Numbered from the stretch's first letter, positions 1 to 8,806 are shown. The stretch: 64,000 bases of DNA from Nitrospirales bacterium (GCA_029261355.1 JAJDBM010000074.1:1-64000), one strand, 5' to 3'. Made by a program: numbers and translations. Notes: a model not told the origin generated them from the sequence alone.

Positions 1-139
1 GGAAGCTCGGCAACGAATCAATACCTGGATGCGATGGTACAACGAGGAACGACCACATCAAGCCTTGCGCTATCAGAGTCCTCATCAATATCGCCAGCAA
101 CAAGGCTTACAGGTGGCTTGATTTCGGGGGAGCACTACA
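1..139 (+). mobile_element. 3' end of an IS3-like insertion sequence (transposase C-terminus plus terminal repeat)
   Basis: Bases 2-121 read as the last 39 codons of a transposase in a frame open to the left window edge. The peptide contains WYNEERPHQAL followed by a Y-Q-S-P-H-Q-Y segment, which is the typical end of the IS3/IS481-type DDE integrase core around the last catalytic Glu. The TGA stop sits inside a putative right terminal repeat (about 119-139, ending ACTACA). The rest of the element lies outside the window, so family and intactness cannot be settled. Confidence 0.6.
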
Positions 140-594
140 AAAGCGTAGTAGAAGAATAATATGATTGGGTAGAATACGATTTTGTAGCAGGCCAATATTC
201 TCATACACACCTAGGAAGACTTGTGGTAGTAGATACGTGGATGCAACATCACTACAAAGTGATTTCTAAGTAATTCAATTCTTAATTTTCTTAAGGAACA
301 GGCGAACCAGGTTTATGATCAAACCCTTTCATAACTATCCAAATGAGGGTCTCTTCATCAGCGGGGTACAGGCTCAATCCCTGTACGACACACTACTTTA
401 ATTGGCTGGCATATGCCACGTGGGTTGATGAATAAGGATAAGGGGTCAAGCTCCTTGCTTTAGAATATTATCTTGATGTTGAAAGATTCTACGACCACTA
501 CGGAATGAACGAAAGACCTTTCGATATTCTCGAAACAACCTCAGAAGCTTGTTTATCGCCTGTTGGGACGGTCTTTTCTTCCAGTATTCAGTTT
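140..594. other. Intergenic stretch between IS end and leucine dehydrogenase gene
   Basis: No convincing gene. An open frame on the minus strand crossing 446-709 overlaps the 3' end of the dehydrogenase gene and has no recognisable product. A 7-bp hairpin (366-372 with 380-386, GTACAGG/CCTGTAC) is present without a T-run. The left part is probably flank of the insertion sequence. Confidence 0.4.
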
Positions 595-1632
595 TTATGT
601 ATTTATTCGTTCGAGTGCCATGCGGTTGGCGACAATCAAGGGAGGCTGGTGATTGCGTAAGGCAGTCGTTAAGACTTCCTGAACAGTTTGCTGAATATTC
701 CCAATCCACGGGGCGAGTCGTCGCTGATGCAAGATTTCCCGCACAACAAGCTGAATTAAACCTCCAGCGTTCAAGACGTAATCCGGAACATGCATGATGT
801 TTCGTTTCATGAGCCGATACGGATCATGTTCTTCATCGAGAAATTGATTGTTAGCCCCGCCGGCAACAATGTTGGCTTTGAGATGTGGAATAGTCTTGCT
901 ATTCAAGATGCCACCCAAGGCGCAGGGCGCAAAGATGTCTGCCGGGACTCGATGGATTTTTGATAACGGGACCACGGTGGCATTCCAGGCTTGTTGAGCT
1001 CGGGCCGCACGTTCTGGTTGCAAATCAGCCACAACCAACTTCGCGCCTTGCTTGAACAAGAGATTGCCGACATTCCATCCCACCTGTCCAACGCCCTGAA
1101 TGGCCACAACTCGACCGCGAAGACCTTTTGTGCCATACATGAATTGACAGGCGGCTTGCATGCCAGTCAGTACGCCCTTCGCCGTTGAGAGCGACGGGTC
1201 TCCGCTGCCTCCGAGTTTCCCTGTGGTTCCCGTCACATGGCTGGTCTGTCCTGAGACCACATCTAAATCTTTGGGAAGAATCCCTGAGTCTTTGGCCGCA
1301 AGATATTTCCCCTTAAGTGACTCGATGAGCGTTCCCATTGAGAGGAGCAATCGGCGTGTTTTATCTGTTGCGGGATTCCCTATGATGACGGCCTTCCCGC
1401 CACCAATCGCTAGTCCGGAGATAGCGGCTTTTTTACTCATGGCTTCGGCTAGGCGAAGCACGTCGCTTAGAGCCTCCTTCTCATTGGTATAGGGCCACAT
1501 GCGGATGCCTCCCATGGAAGGTCCCAGTCGAGTGGAATGTACCGCAATAATCGCATGGAAATTCGACGACGGATCTTTTCCGACAACGACGGTTTCAAAT
1601 CCTTTGATTTTGAGGTGTTTAGTCTTGAGCAT
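595..1632 (-). CDS. Leucine dehydrogenase-like Glu/Leu/Phe/Val dehydrogenase
   Basis: This is an NAD-dependent oxidative deaminase of branched-chain amino acids, cytoplasmic and usually octameric. The 345-residue length fits leucine dehydrogenase (about 345-365). The substrate-binding domain shows SMGGIRMWP and the catalytic-lysine motif GGGKAVI with Lys80. Asp115 lies in AAKDSG. The NAD-binding domain has a Rossmann glycine motif, GVGQVG, near residues 180-185. The C-terminus VLNAGG fits the family. The ATG at 1630-1632 gives the family's usual N-terminus, although no strong ribosome-binding site is visible. Substrate preference within the Leu/Val/Phe subgroup cannot be told from the sequence. 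The gene stands alone, with an IS remnant downstream. Confidence 0.9.
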   Translation of the reverse strand: MLKTKHLKIKGFETVVVGKDPSSNFHAIIAVHSTRLGPSMGGIRMWPYTNEKEALSDVLRLAEAMSKKAAISGLAIGGGKAVIIGNPATDKTRRLLLSMGTLIESLKGKYLAAKDSGILPKDLDVVSGQTSHVTGTTGKLGGSGDPSLSTAKGVLTGMQAACQFMYGTKGLRGRVVAIQGVGQVGWNVGNLLFKQGAKLVVADLQPERAARAQQAWNATVVPLSKIHRVPADIFAPCALGGILNSKTIPHLKANIVAGGANNQFLDEEHDPYRLMKRNIMHVPDYVLNAGGLIQLVVREILHQRRLAPWIGNIQQTVQEVLTTALRNHQPPLIVANRMALERINT

Positions 1633-1675
1633 CGTGACGTTTTAGGACTTCTCGTATCTTACGGTGGATTGCTTC

Positions 1676-1861
1676 CTAAGACAAAGGGTCTTTGTCATTT
1701 CCCAAGACTGCAGTGAGTCGAAATATATGAGAAGGAAGGGTCTTAAGTGGGAACCCATCAATCAGCATCGTGCCGTCCTCAAAGTTGATGCGCGAATTTA
1801 TTAGTCTTTTAACGATTTCTGAATGATGAATCGAGTCTAGATAAATCCTATGAGTTGCCAC
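1676..1861 (-). CDS. Possible small hypothetical protein (61 residues)
   Basis: This is a short open frame upstream of and co-directional with the dehydrogenase gene, with a GTG start. The product is mixed hydrophilic with no signal peptide or recognised domain. It contains the phrases FEDGTMLIDG and PLKTLPSHIF, which look protein-like. No Shine-Dalgarno sequence precedes the start. It may be a real small gene, a remnant, or chance. Low confidence. Confidence 0.25.
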   Translation of the reverse strand: MATHRIYLDSIHHSEIVKRLINSRINFEDGTMLIDGFPLKTLPSHIFRLTAVLGNDKDPLS

Positions 1862-2061
1862 ATAATACGGTTGGGAGCGTCATAGATCGAGTACCCTATC
1901 ACTTTGTGAGGAACGGGCCTACTTTTCTTACGTGAGGTTATGTCGTTTTTGAGGAAAGCAAGGTCTATCGGTTTGCGATGATCTGCACGGTGTTTGCCGA
2001 AGATGCTATGATACGAACATCTCGACTGACCATTATTATTATCTTCAACGAGGACATGATT

Positions 2062-2475
2062 ATGACTATTTTGACACGCGTTACCCTTGGTATTTCTTTG
2101 AGCTTTTTTCTTTTGACAGGAATGAGTTTTGCTGGAGAGTCGGCAGACGTTGGAACATTTGTTGGGGCGCGTATTGCGATTGGCGAAATGATGTCGAAAT
2201 ATTTTGCTGATGGACGGGGCTATGGTGGGGGAGAGCGACCGTCGCCTGAACAGATGAAACAAATGGGAGCAGACATTAACTCAAAACTCAGCACGTTATT
2301 AGAGAAACATAGCCTGACGTTGGATGAATATCGCCAGCACAGTGCAGAGGTCTTTGGAGATAAGGCGGCGGTGAAGGACTTTCTTAGCCAACATCCTGAC
2401 CTCAAGAAACGCTATGAGGCACTGCCGTTCGATCGAATGAGTCCAGGTGGCGGGCGTACGGGTCGGGGATACTAA
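2062..2475 (+). CDS. Small secreted protein of unknown function
   Basis: The product is about 137 residues. The N-terminus (MTILTRVTLG...) is followed by a hydrophobic stretch ending in SFAGES, a clear Sec signal peptide. The mature part is helical and charged (motifs RPSPEQMKQM, LTLDEYRQHS, LSQHPDLKKRYEAL) and ends in a Gly/Arg tail. The frame is open upstream to 1978. The ATG at 2062 was chosen because GAGG at 2050-2053 lies 8 bases before it, and the signal peptide then starts with a normal short n-region. I recognise no family. The PEQM/EYRQ pattern resembles small periplasmic helical proteins, but function cannot be assigned. Confidence 0.7.
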   Translation: MTILTRVTLGISLSFFLLTGMSFAGESADVGTFVGARIAIGEMMSKYFADGRGYGGGERPSPEQMKQMGADINSKLSTLLEKHSLTLDEYRQHSAEVFGDKAAVKDFLSQHPDLKKRYEALPFDRMSPGGGRTGRGY

Positions 2476-2630
2476 TACGAGAAGTGATCCGAGGATGGAT
2501 TTTCATCCTTTGGCAGACCTGAAAGATCTTTTTGAATATTCTGGTTGATTGGTGACTTCTCTTTCACAAGAGATATTCCGTCATTATTCGATAGATTCGT
2601 TCGAGAAACTCTGATTCAGGAAGAAAATTA

Positions 2631-2765
2631 ATGCGAAAAGGATACAAGCGGAAGCGACGGTCATGCCTGTTATGCAAACCTCATAAAACAGGGTGGGCAT
2701 TACGTTGGAAAGTGAAGGAGGCGGCAAAGCAAAAGGTACTGGCCGATGAATGGTGGCGACTGTAA
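2631..2765 (+). CDS. 44-residue basic small protein with a CLLCKPHK motif
   Basis: This tiny gene is preceded by a good ribosome-binding site, AGGAAG at 2618-2623, 7 bases before the ATG. The product starts MRKGYKRKRRS. It then has CLLCKPHKTGW, followed by RWKVKEAAKQK and a WW pair near the C-terminus. Arg/Lys dominate. From memory, short conserved proteins with the same layout (basic N-terminus, CxLCKPHK, Trp, RWK) occur in many Gram-negative genomes with unknown role. The Cys pair plus His could bind a metal, and the charge suggests contact with nucleic acid or the ribosome. It is co-directional with the secreted-protein gene before it. Confidence 0.6.
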   Translation: MRKGYKRKRRSCLLCKPHKTGWALRWKVKEAAKQKVLADEWWRL

Positions 2766-3188
2766 CGGGTCTGAGGTTTCTCGCTCATTCTCCTTACTGT
2801 TGCTATGAAATTCTCTATATGAGAATTCCCGCTGTGCTAATTAGGCCATTCGTCACCATTGGTCTAAGTTTCACAAAAATCCGATAGACATGAACTGTCC
2901 GTACGCTCCGCGCCTGAATTGGGCACCTGTCAACATACTTGCTGTCGAGTATTGGATACCAATAAAGGATGTGGCTTTGCTGGGTCGCTTTGCATTCCAC
3001 ATATTTTAGAGTTGAACGTGTTCGATCAACGTGAGCTGCCATCTGCTGATTTTGGAGGAAATACGTTTTTGAACAGACCCGAGGCCTTTGATGCTCAATG
3101 TGTTCCTGGGCTTGTTGATTGATGGATCCCATCATTATTGAGCATTTCCAAGCCGTGATAACTCACCAAGGAAAGGTGGTTGATCATT
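2766..3188. other. Intergenic region without a supported gene
   Basis: Two overlapping open frames on opposite strands (about 2815-3135 minus and 2919-3122 plus) are present. Neither has a ribosome-binding site, a domain, or protein-like composition that convinces. The plus-strand end (3168-3179, AAGGAAAGGTGG) is the ribosome-binding region of the next gene. Confidence 0.4.
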
Positions 3189-3722
3189 ATGTCTCAAATT
3201 GTTGATCGTATGATCCGCGCAGCCAAACTCGATGTGAATCTCTATGAAGAGGTCGAATCCGATAGGACGGCCATGACGCAAGCGATGACGGTGGTTGTGT
3301 TATCAAGTCTGGCCGGTGGGATTGGGTTTATGAGTCAAGTTGGTCTCAAGGGGTTGGTCATTGGTACGGTTGGTTCTTTGTTTGGATGGTATGTTTGGGC
3401 ATTTTTGACTTATATCATTGGGACGAAACTTCTGCCGGAAGCTCAGACGCATGCAGATCATGGTGAATTACTTCGAACGATTGGCTTTGCAAGTTCCCCT
3501 GGTTTGATTCGAATTTTCGCGATCATTCCTGGTGTCGGTACGATTGTTGATTTCCTTGCCAGTGGGTGGATGTTGGTTGCGATGATCGTTGCCGTGCGGC
3601 AAGCGTTGGATTATCAGAGTACGTATCGTGCGATTGGGGTTTGCCTCATTGGCTGGCTTGCGCAGGCTGCACTAATCATGTTGATGATTATGATGATGGG
3701 CGGACCACCTGAGCCTCTATGA
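3189..3722 (+). CDS. YIP1-family multi-pass membrane protein
   Basis: The product is an integral membrane protein of about 177 residues resembling the Yip1 domain family. The soluble N-terminus (MSQIVDRMIRAAKLD) leads to four or five hydrophobic segments. These include SSLAGGIGF, a G-x-x-x-G-rich second segment, a WYVWAFLTYIIG segment, and a C-terminal MLMIMMMGG segment. The YVWAFLTYIIGTKLL and FASSPGLI motifs are typical of bacterial Yip1-like proteins. ATG 3189 is chosen because AGGTGG (3174-3179) lies 9 bases upstream; a TTG at 3180 is the alternative. The stop overlaps the next start as ATGA (3719-3722), implying translational coupling with the GDPD gene. The function of bacterial members is unknown. 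Confidence 0.75.
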   Translation: MSQIVDRMIRAAKLDVNLYEEVESDRTAMTQAMTVVVLSSLAGGIGFMSQVGLKGLVIGTVGSLFGWYVWAFLTYIIGTKLLPEAQTHADHGELLRTIGFASSPGLIRIFAIIPGVGTIVDFLASGWMLVAMIVAVRQALDYQSTYRAIGVCLIGWLAQAALIMLMIMMMGGPPEPL

Positions 3723-4666
3723 GGGAATCTCAAATTATCGCGCGAGTGATGAGCCTAGTCATCATGAGTGCATTCTGCTTCGGTTGTGCGTCAATTTCAC
3801 CCCCTGTTGTTTGTGATCTTTCGCCTACGGCACACCCTAGTCTTCCAGAGCGTGGAATCTCTGCTCATCGTGGTGGGTTCTTTGGATGTCCGATGAATAC
3901 CATTGGGGCTTTTCAACGGGCCATTTGTTCTGGCGTCCACCAAATTGAGTTTGATGTGCGGGCCACGACTGACGGGGCGCTTGTGGTGGCACATGATGAT
4001 CATGTGACAGATGCTTTTGGGAAGACCCTCACAATTTCTGACTCTCGACTCTCCGATATACAACAGCTTCGTTTAGCGCCATGCGCGGGAGAGGAAACTG
4101 GAGAACGAATTCCTACTTTAGAAGAGGCCTTGGCGGTCATGCCACAAAATATTTGGTTGAATATTGATATGAAGGAGAATGATCCTCTTCTTGCACGATT
4201 GGTGGCTGAGACGGTTGCCAAATCCGATCGGTTTCATCAGGTGATTTTTTCGGCGCGCAAAGATGCTGACTTGGCCGCACGCCGCGTGGCCCAAAATGCT
4301 GGGGCAAGGAGCTGGATTGGAAACATGAGTCGTCAGATTTTCCGCAGCCAGTACGTGGAGAGCACCATCAATTCCTGTGATCCGTTTATTCAGCTTACGT
4401 TCCTACGTGGCAAACCAGATCAGACCACGATGGAGCGTTTAAAGGGTGCAGGTATTCGTGTGAACTATTCGTGGCTTCGTGGGGAAAACACGCAGGAGCT
4501 AGAAGAGGATCTTGATAAGCTCTTTACAAGCCACGTCGATTTTGTACTTGTGGACTATGCTGAGCCTGCCATGAAGGCAGCCTGTGCGCTTGGCATTAAA
4601 CCGGTGATTCCCTTATTAGATGGCAGGCACCCATCTTATTGTTCTGTGCGTCCCAGTTGTCCTTAA
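3719..4666 (+). CDS. Glycerophosphodiester phosphodiesterase-like lipoprotein
   Basis: This GDPD-fold hydrolase would cleave glycerophosphodiesters to sn-glycerol-3-phosphate and an alcohol in a metal-dependent reaction. The N-terminal hydrophobic segment ends FCFGCAS, a weak lipobox, so the protein is probably exported and possibly lipidated. The catalytic core is visible: AHRGG (His50, Arg51), then IEFDV (Glu77, Asp79), then the second His in VVAHDDHV (His92). A downstream Glu-containing IPTLEEAL motif and the LNIDMKEN strand also fit. The usual PENT motif reads PMNT here, a small deviation. A Tyr/Arg region and FVLVDY at the end complete a TIM barrel of normal length (315 residues). It is translationally coupled to the Yip1-like gene. 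Confidence 0.85.
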   Translation: MRESQIIARVMSLVIMSAFCFGCASISPPVVCDLSPTAHPSLPERGISAHRGGFFGCPMNTIGAFQRAICSGVHQIEFDVRATTDGALVVAHDDHVTDAFGKTLTISDSRLSDIQQLRLAPCAGEETGERIPTLEEALAVMPQNIWLNIDMKENDPLLARLVAETVAKSDRFHQVIFSARKDADLAARRVAQNAGARSWIGNMSRQIFRSQYVESTINSCDPFIQLTFLRGKPDQTTMERLKGAGIRVNYSWLRGENTQELEEDLDKLFTSHVDFVLVDYAEPAMKAACALGIKPVIPLLDGRHPSYCSVRPSCP

Positions 4667-4702
4667 ATTGGATTGGCGCGAGTTTGTGGGGGAATGGTTT
4701 GA

Positions 4703-5560
4703 TTACTCAGATGTGTTGGCAGTTTCAGGATTTTGAAGGCTAATCTGGCCGAGCGTTCCGTTTCGAAATTCCAGTAAGAGTATTCGTGCAGCTTTTTCTC
4801 TATCGAATTCTCCGCCTTTTCCTTTTCGTAGACATCCTCGTTTTTTGGCGATGGCATCCAGGACCTCTAGCTCATTGAGCCCTTCAACTGAAAACCCGTA
4901 GCGCTTCGTAAACAGGGTAGGGTAATGTGTCACGAGATAGGTCAGAAGAAAATCTGCAATTTCTTCATCCACGATGACCTTGGCACTAATGGCGTTTATT
5001 GTCGCCAGCATCAAGCCAACATCGGGGTCTTCAATTTTTGGCCATAAGAGGCCTGGGGAGTCAATGAGCATCATGTGATCATTGAGCATATTCTTTTGTT
5101 GAACTCTTGTGACAGCTGGTTGATCTCCCACTTTCGCAAGGCGTCGTTTCAGGAGCGCATTCATTAATGTGGACTTGCCGACGTTAGGAATGCCCATAAT
5201 GAGCATTCGTAATGGTTTCAACGAGCTTGTGCGATTGGGGGCAAGAGGCTGGCATAAATAGGGGATTTTCGCGGCTTGCCCTGGACGTGTACAAGTGAGT
5301 GCAACAGCGGAGACTCCGTCTTCTTGATTGTAGGATCGTACCCAGGCTTGCGTGACCGAGGGATCGGCAAGGTCAGCTTTGTTGAGAACTTTGAGGCATG
5401 GTCGCTGTCGTTCCTTTCGTAGTTCACTGATCATGGGGTTGCTGCTGGCTTCTGGAGTACGCGCATCCAGCACTTCAACTACCACATCGCACCTCTCCAT
5501 GGTCTTGGCCGCCTCACGGCGAGCCACTGTCATGTGACCGGGATACCATTGTATGGCCAT
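4703..5560 (-). CDS. rbgA: Ribosome biogenesis GTPase RbgA (YlqF)
   Basis: This is a circularly permuted GTPase that assists late assembly of the 50S subunit. The N-terminus IQWYPGHMTVARRE is the family signature. G4 comes first (LNKADL, about 59-64). It is followed by G1 (GIPNVGKST, 123-131), a conserved Thr in PAVTR (G2), and G3 (DSPG, 167-170), exactly the permuted order of YlqF/RbgA. The C-terminal ANTAR-like helical region (about 190-275) is present. The length of 285 matches the family. It converges with the GDPD gene 36 bases away. The start is fixed by homology, since no strong Shine-Dalgarno is visible. Confidence 0.93.
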   Translation of the reverse strand: MAIQWYPGHMTVARREAAKTMERCDVVVEVLDARTPEASSNPMISELRKERQRPCLKVLNKADLADPSVTQAWVRSYNQEDGVSAVALTCTRPGQAAKIPYLCQPLAPNRTSSLKPLRMLIMGIPNVGKSTLMNALLKRRLAKVGDQPAVTRVQQKNMLNDHMMLIDSPGLLWPKIEDPDVGLMLATINAISAKVIVDEEIADFLLTYLVTHYPTLFTKRYGFSVEGLNELEVLDAIAKKRGCLRKGKGGEFDREKAARILLLEFRNGTLGQISLQNPETANTSE

Positions 5561-5715
5561 AAAAAATATTTAATAAAGAAATGAGTTATTGACTAAGTGG
5601 TCTCTCTTCCTCACCATACAATCAACGGACGTTCATTTGCTATAGTCCATGTGCATAAGATAGTCTTTGGTCTTCCCTAAGAGGGAATGGAAAAGATCAT
5701 TTATAGGAGAAGACG

Positions 5716-5883
5716 ATGCCAAAGGCTAAACGTGAAAAGAACTGTTATGTCTGTGAAGAAGACGATATGATTCGTATGAGTTTCATGGTCTGTGCGCAAT
5801 GCTCTCGCCATTTTTGTAGTCGTCACGGCGAGCATAAAATGGATGAATGTAATGCCTGTATTGATGGTGGGGAGGAGATGTAG
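5716..5883 (+). CDS. 55-residue zinc-binding Cys/His protein
   Basis: This is a very small gene with an excellent ribosome-binding site (AGGAGA, 5705-5710, 5 bases before the ATG). The product has six Cys and three or four His in a regular pattern: CYVC (10, 13), CAQC (26, 29), HFC with RHGEH (32-40), and CNAC (45, 48). This is consistent with two interleaved zinc sites, as in B-box/AN1/LIM-like knuckles. It ends with an acidic tail. It sits between the rbgA and corC-like genes, which run the other way, so it has its own promoter. Function is unknown; a protein- or RNA-binding adaptor is a reasonable guess. Confidence 0.7.
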   Translation: MPKAKREKNCYVCEEDDMIRMSFMVCAQCSRHFCSRHGEHKMDECNACIDGGEEM

Positions 5884-5916
5884 GTCGTTTGGAAATAGTC
5901 TTGAAAGAGTAGATGA

Positions 5917-7188
5917 TTAATATGGAGGACCAACCGGAGAGGGTTCTTCTTCGGTGGTTTCAGGAACGGCTTCTTCTTTAATGATTTGGACACTCTTGAT
6001 GGACTTTTCATCGGCATCACGCACCACAAGATGGCAATGATTGGCATGTACTCGTTCGCCAATTCCCGGTATATGGCCTAATTCATCTAAGATTAATCCA
6101 CTAATGGTATTTTGTTCTTCGTCGAGTTCAACCTTCAGGAACTCATTAATCTTTCGCACTTCTGTTCGCCCATCAACTAATATCTGATTCTTTCCCGTTC
6201 GCTTAATGAGTTCTTCCGTCAAATCCCCTTCGTCAAGAATTTCGCCTACCACTTCTTCGAGAAGATCTTCGGCAGTCACGAGTCCCAAGACTCCACCAAA
6301 TTCATTAACGACAATCGCAATGTGACGTTTTTCTTGTTGGAATTGTTTCAATAAATCGTCGGCTGGTTTTCCTGCTGGAACATACAAGGCTGGCCTGGCA
6401 ATGTCTTTGAGTATGGTGTTTGTTTGATTTTGGGCCAAATCCATTAAGGCGTGGCTGCGATATAAAATGCCAGTGATATTATCCATATCATCTGCATAGA
6501 CGGGAATTCGTGAAAACTTTGATTTAAATAGTTCGTCTCTGGCTTTGCCTAGGGTCTGGTTGGCTTCCAGTCCAAACATATAGATGCGGGGGGTCATCAC
6601 ATCTTCAGCCGTTAAATCGGTAAACTCGAACACATTTTTGATCATCTTGACTTCTTCTGTTTCTAATACTCCCGCTTTATCTCCGGCATCAAGCATGAGT
6701 TTCAGCTCTTCTTCAGTGGCATAATGCAATGTTAATGACCGTCCTCCGGTCATTTTTGAAATGAAGGGTTCGAGTAAATAGAGGAAGGGAGTAAAGGCTT
6801 TTTCAAACCAATAGACCGGGTAGGCCATGAGTTGAACCGCCGTTTCTGCGTATTTTTGACAGAGCGACTTGGGTACAATTTCTCCAAATACCAACACCAA
6901 TAGAATTAATAGCCCGGTGGCGATAGCCACAGCCTCCATGCCAAAGAGGCGATGGGCAATGAGTGTGGTCAATGTGGTCGCGGAGATATTGACCAGATTA
7001 TTGCCGATCAGAATAGTCGACAGTAAGCGTTGCGGATTAGACCTCAAGCGCAGTGCTAACTTGGCGCTACTTTTTTCTTGTTCAGCAAGGGCATGCAGCT
7101 TACTCTCGGATATCGAGAAGAAAGCGATTTCTGCACCTGAAAAAAATGCAGAAAGCCCCAAACAGACTAAAACCGCAAAAATATCCAT
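5917..7188 (-). CDS. CorC/HlyC (CNNM-CBS) family membrane protein
   Basis: The domain order is clear. A CNNM transmembrane domain (about 1-180) starts with LSAFFSGAEIAFFS and contains NNLVNISATTL and VFGEIVPKS. Two CBS domains (about 195-315) follow, including VMTPR and the linker IPVYADDMDNI. A CorC/HlyC C-terminal domain (about 335-410) comes last (DGRTEVRKINEFL, TISGLILDELGHIP). Family members are linked to magnesium/cobalt transport and, in older annotations, to hemolysin C. Three or four membrane helices place it in the inner membrane with CBS and CorC domains in the cytoplasm. Length 423 is typical. The transported ion cannot be inferred from the sequence. Confidence 0.9.
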   Translation of the reverse strand: MDIFAVLVCLGLSAFFSGAEIAFFSISESKLHALAEQEKSSAKLALRLRSNPQRLLSTILIGNNLVNISATTLTTLIAHRLFGMEAVAIATGLLILLVLVFGEIVPKSLCQKYAETAVQLMAYPVYWFEKAFTPFLYLLEPFISKMTGGRSLTLHYATEEELKLMLDAGDKAGVLETEEVKMIKNVFEFTDLTAEDVMTPRIYMFGLEANQTLGKARDELFKSKFSRIPVYADDMDNITGILYRSHALMDLAQNQTNTILKDIARPALYVPAGKPADDLLKQFQQEKRHIAIVVNEFGGVLGLVTAEDLLEEVVGEILDEGDLTEELIKRTGKNQILVDGRTEVRKINEFLKVELDEEQNTISGLILDELGHIPGIGERVHANHCHLVVRDADEKSIKSVQIIKEEAVPETTEEEPSPVGPPY

Positions 7189-7573
7189 AGAGTCATCGGG
7201 CGCTAATAAATAAGACAGACGTGTTCGGAGTGGAACAATCCACTAAAAGGAAACGTTGGGTTATATGCGGTGTGGTAAACAGGGAATATGATGCGGGGTT
7301 AATAAGCGCGCTGAGTACCTTCGATCTAGGTCCTTCGTCATCCATTTTTTTCTTAAACTACCACAGGCCTAATATTCCTGGCAAACATGATTAGGAACTT
7401 GCCTCGCGACCTCTTTAAAATTAAAGCCTATTCTAGCCATCACAAAAAATCAAGGACTTTCCCGTATGATTCTGTATAAATCTATAAATATCAATGACAT
7501 ATGGACTATTTTATTTTTGCGATTTTATTGATTCGAACGATATTTCATTCCCATATCTCTGTCGCAGGTTGAT
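7189..7573. other. AT-rich intergenic region between two minus-strand genes
   Basis: No gene is seen. The region must contain the promoter of the CorC-like gene and the end of the 410-residue gene's neighbourhood. The part from 7440 to 7540 is especially AT-rich. A T-loop-like GTTCGAATC on the minus strand near 7529 has no tRNA around it. Confidence 0.4.
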
Positions 7574-8806
7574 TTATGGCTGTTGATCTAGCTGTGATCG
7601 GTCTTCAAACTTAAATGACTGTCGGGTTAAGACAGGAAAGACCGAAAAAATTGGAGTACTGTGGGGAATCATGGCTGTGGTTGTTCCTGAGGCTAACTGT
7701 AAGTGAAGATTCACAAAGTTAAAGCTCAGTCCTTCCTGCCATGGTTGGGAAAATGATTCCGCATAGGTTTCAACTTTGTCTGATGCGTAACTTCTCGTCA
7801 TGAGCCCGGCGCCACCTTGGAATCCATATTCATGGAGGTCTGGTGCACCTTGGATGAGGAGCGAGACGACTGAGGCATCAAACCAGACTTTAAAATTACA
7901 GGCTATTTGAATAAAGGGACCAAGGCTGCCCGTATGTTCCAGGACGGCAACGGGGTAAGCAAACTCTGCTGGAATATTGGGATCATCCGACCGTGACTGT
8001 GATTGAAACTCTTGATCTTGCACTCGGGATACTGAGACAAAGAGCAGATTGGGGTCATTTAATTCAATGTCGAGGACTTGTCCATCGTGATAACTGCAGA
8101 GTTTGCCCATTTCATAGCGAAGGGGAAAGGAGTATCCCATTTTCGCATAAAAAATACGTACGCCAGCCTCTAGGGGGTCATTGGGGTCTCGACTGATCTT
8201 TAGGTCAAAGGGCAACATCATATGAAACGCATTCGATCGCACTGACATAAAGGGCGCACAAGCACCAGGGAATTCGGTATGAATTTCGAGGTTTTCTGGT
8301 TCAAACTTTTTAGGGGCTCCCCCAAAGTTCTGAGCGGTTTTGGCTTCCTTTGATAGATGGTATTTATTTTGGTAATAGGCGGATGCTCGCTTTTGCGCGA
8401 GATCGAGAAAGTACTGCGGGGCATCAGTTTCCACGATCAAACGCTGACGATCCCCCTGTGGTCTGGGTGTTTTCATGGCCTCGGTGTAAATATTGAGATC
8501 CGCCTGAGTTTTTCGAATGCCATGCTCCAATTCTCTGGCTAGCTCCGGATCTGCATACCGGGTCTGCGGAAGGAGTCGAATGGCCCGCTGAAGCAGATCG
8601 ACTTTTAAGGTGTACCGCTTGGGTTCAGCTGAGAGAGCTTGGGCGGTGGCCATAATTAAATTAAACTGCTCCTCGGGAGTCAGTCCTAACTGAGATAAGT
8701 CCTGGTCTTTGATAAACGCCAGAGCCAGAGGGCCAAACGCCTCTTCTCTTCGAAGGTTTAAGGTGAGCAAGTAATGTAAGTAGGATCTTGCTTCTTCTGA
8801 TGTCAT
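7574..8806 (-). CDS. Conserved-looking protein of unknown function (410 residues)
   Basis: The frame is long, well composed and has no signal peptide, so the product is probably cytoplasmic. Residues 1-150 are helical and charged (TSEEARSYLHYLLTL, GLTPEEQFNLIM, RYADPELARELEHGI). From about 170 the sequence becomes beta-rich. It includes EFPGACAPFMSVRSNAF, DPLEAGVRIFYAKMGYSFPL, KLCSYHDGQVLDIELND and IQIACNFKVWFDASVVSLLIQGAP. The last part contains the palindrome-like motif HEYGFQGGAG. I do not recognise the family. The two-part structure suggests a helical N-domain followed by a beta-sandwich. It is a single gene with divergent neighbours on its upstream side. Confidence 0.7.
   Translation of the reverse strand: MTSEEARSYLHYLLTLNLRREEAFGPLALAFIKDQDLSQLGLTPEEQFNLIMATAQALSAEPKRYTLKVDLLQRAIRLLPQTRYADPELARELEHGIRKTQADLNIYTEAMKTPRPQGDRQRLIVETDAPQYFLDLAQKRASAYYQNKYHLSKEAKTAQNFGGAPKKFEPENLEIHTEFPGACAPFMSVRSNAFHMMLPFDLKISRDPNDPLEAGVRIFYAKMGYSFPLRYEMGKLCSYHDGQVLDIELNDPNLLFVSVSRVQDQEFQSQSRSDDPNIPAEFAYPVAVLEHTGSLGPFIQIACNFKVWFDASVVSLLIQGAPDLHEYGFQGGAGLMTRSYASDKVETYAESFSQPWQEGLSFNFVNLHLQLASGTTTAMIPHSTPIFSVFPVLTRQSFKFEDRSQLDQQP

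Noticed and set aside
366-386. tRNA T-arm-like hairpin (ACAGG-CTCAATC-CCTGT)
   Set aside because: No acceptor, D or anticodon arm can be built from the surrounding bases.
2815-3135. Two overlapping open frames on opposite strands
   Set aside because: No ribosome-binding site, domain or family; likely chance.
7515-7540. GTTCGAATC T-loop-like sequence on the minus strand
   Set aside because: The stem has a mismatch and the flanks are AT-rich with no cloverleaf.
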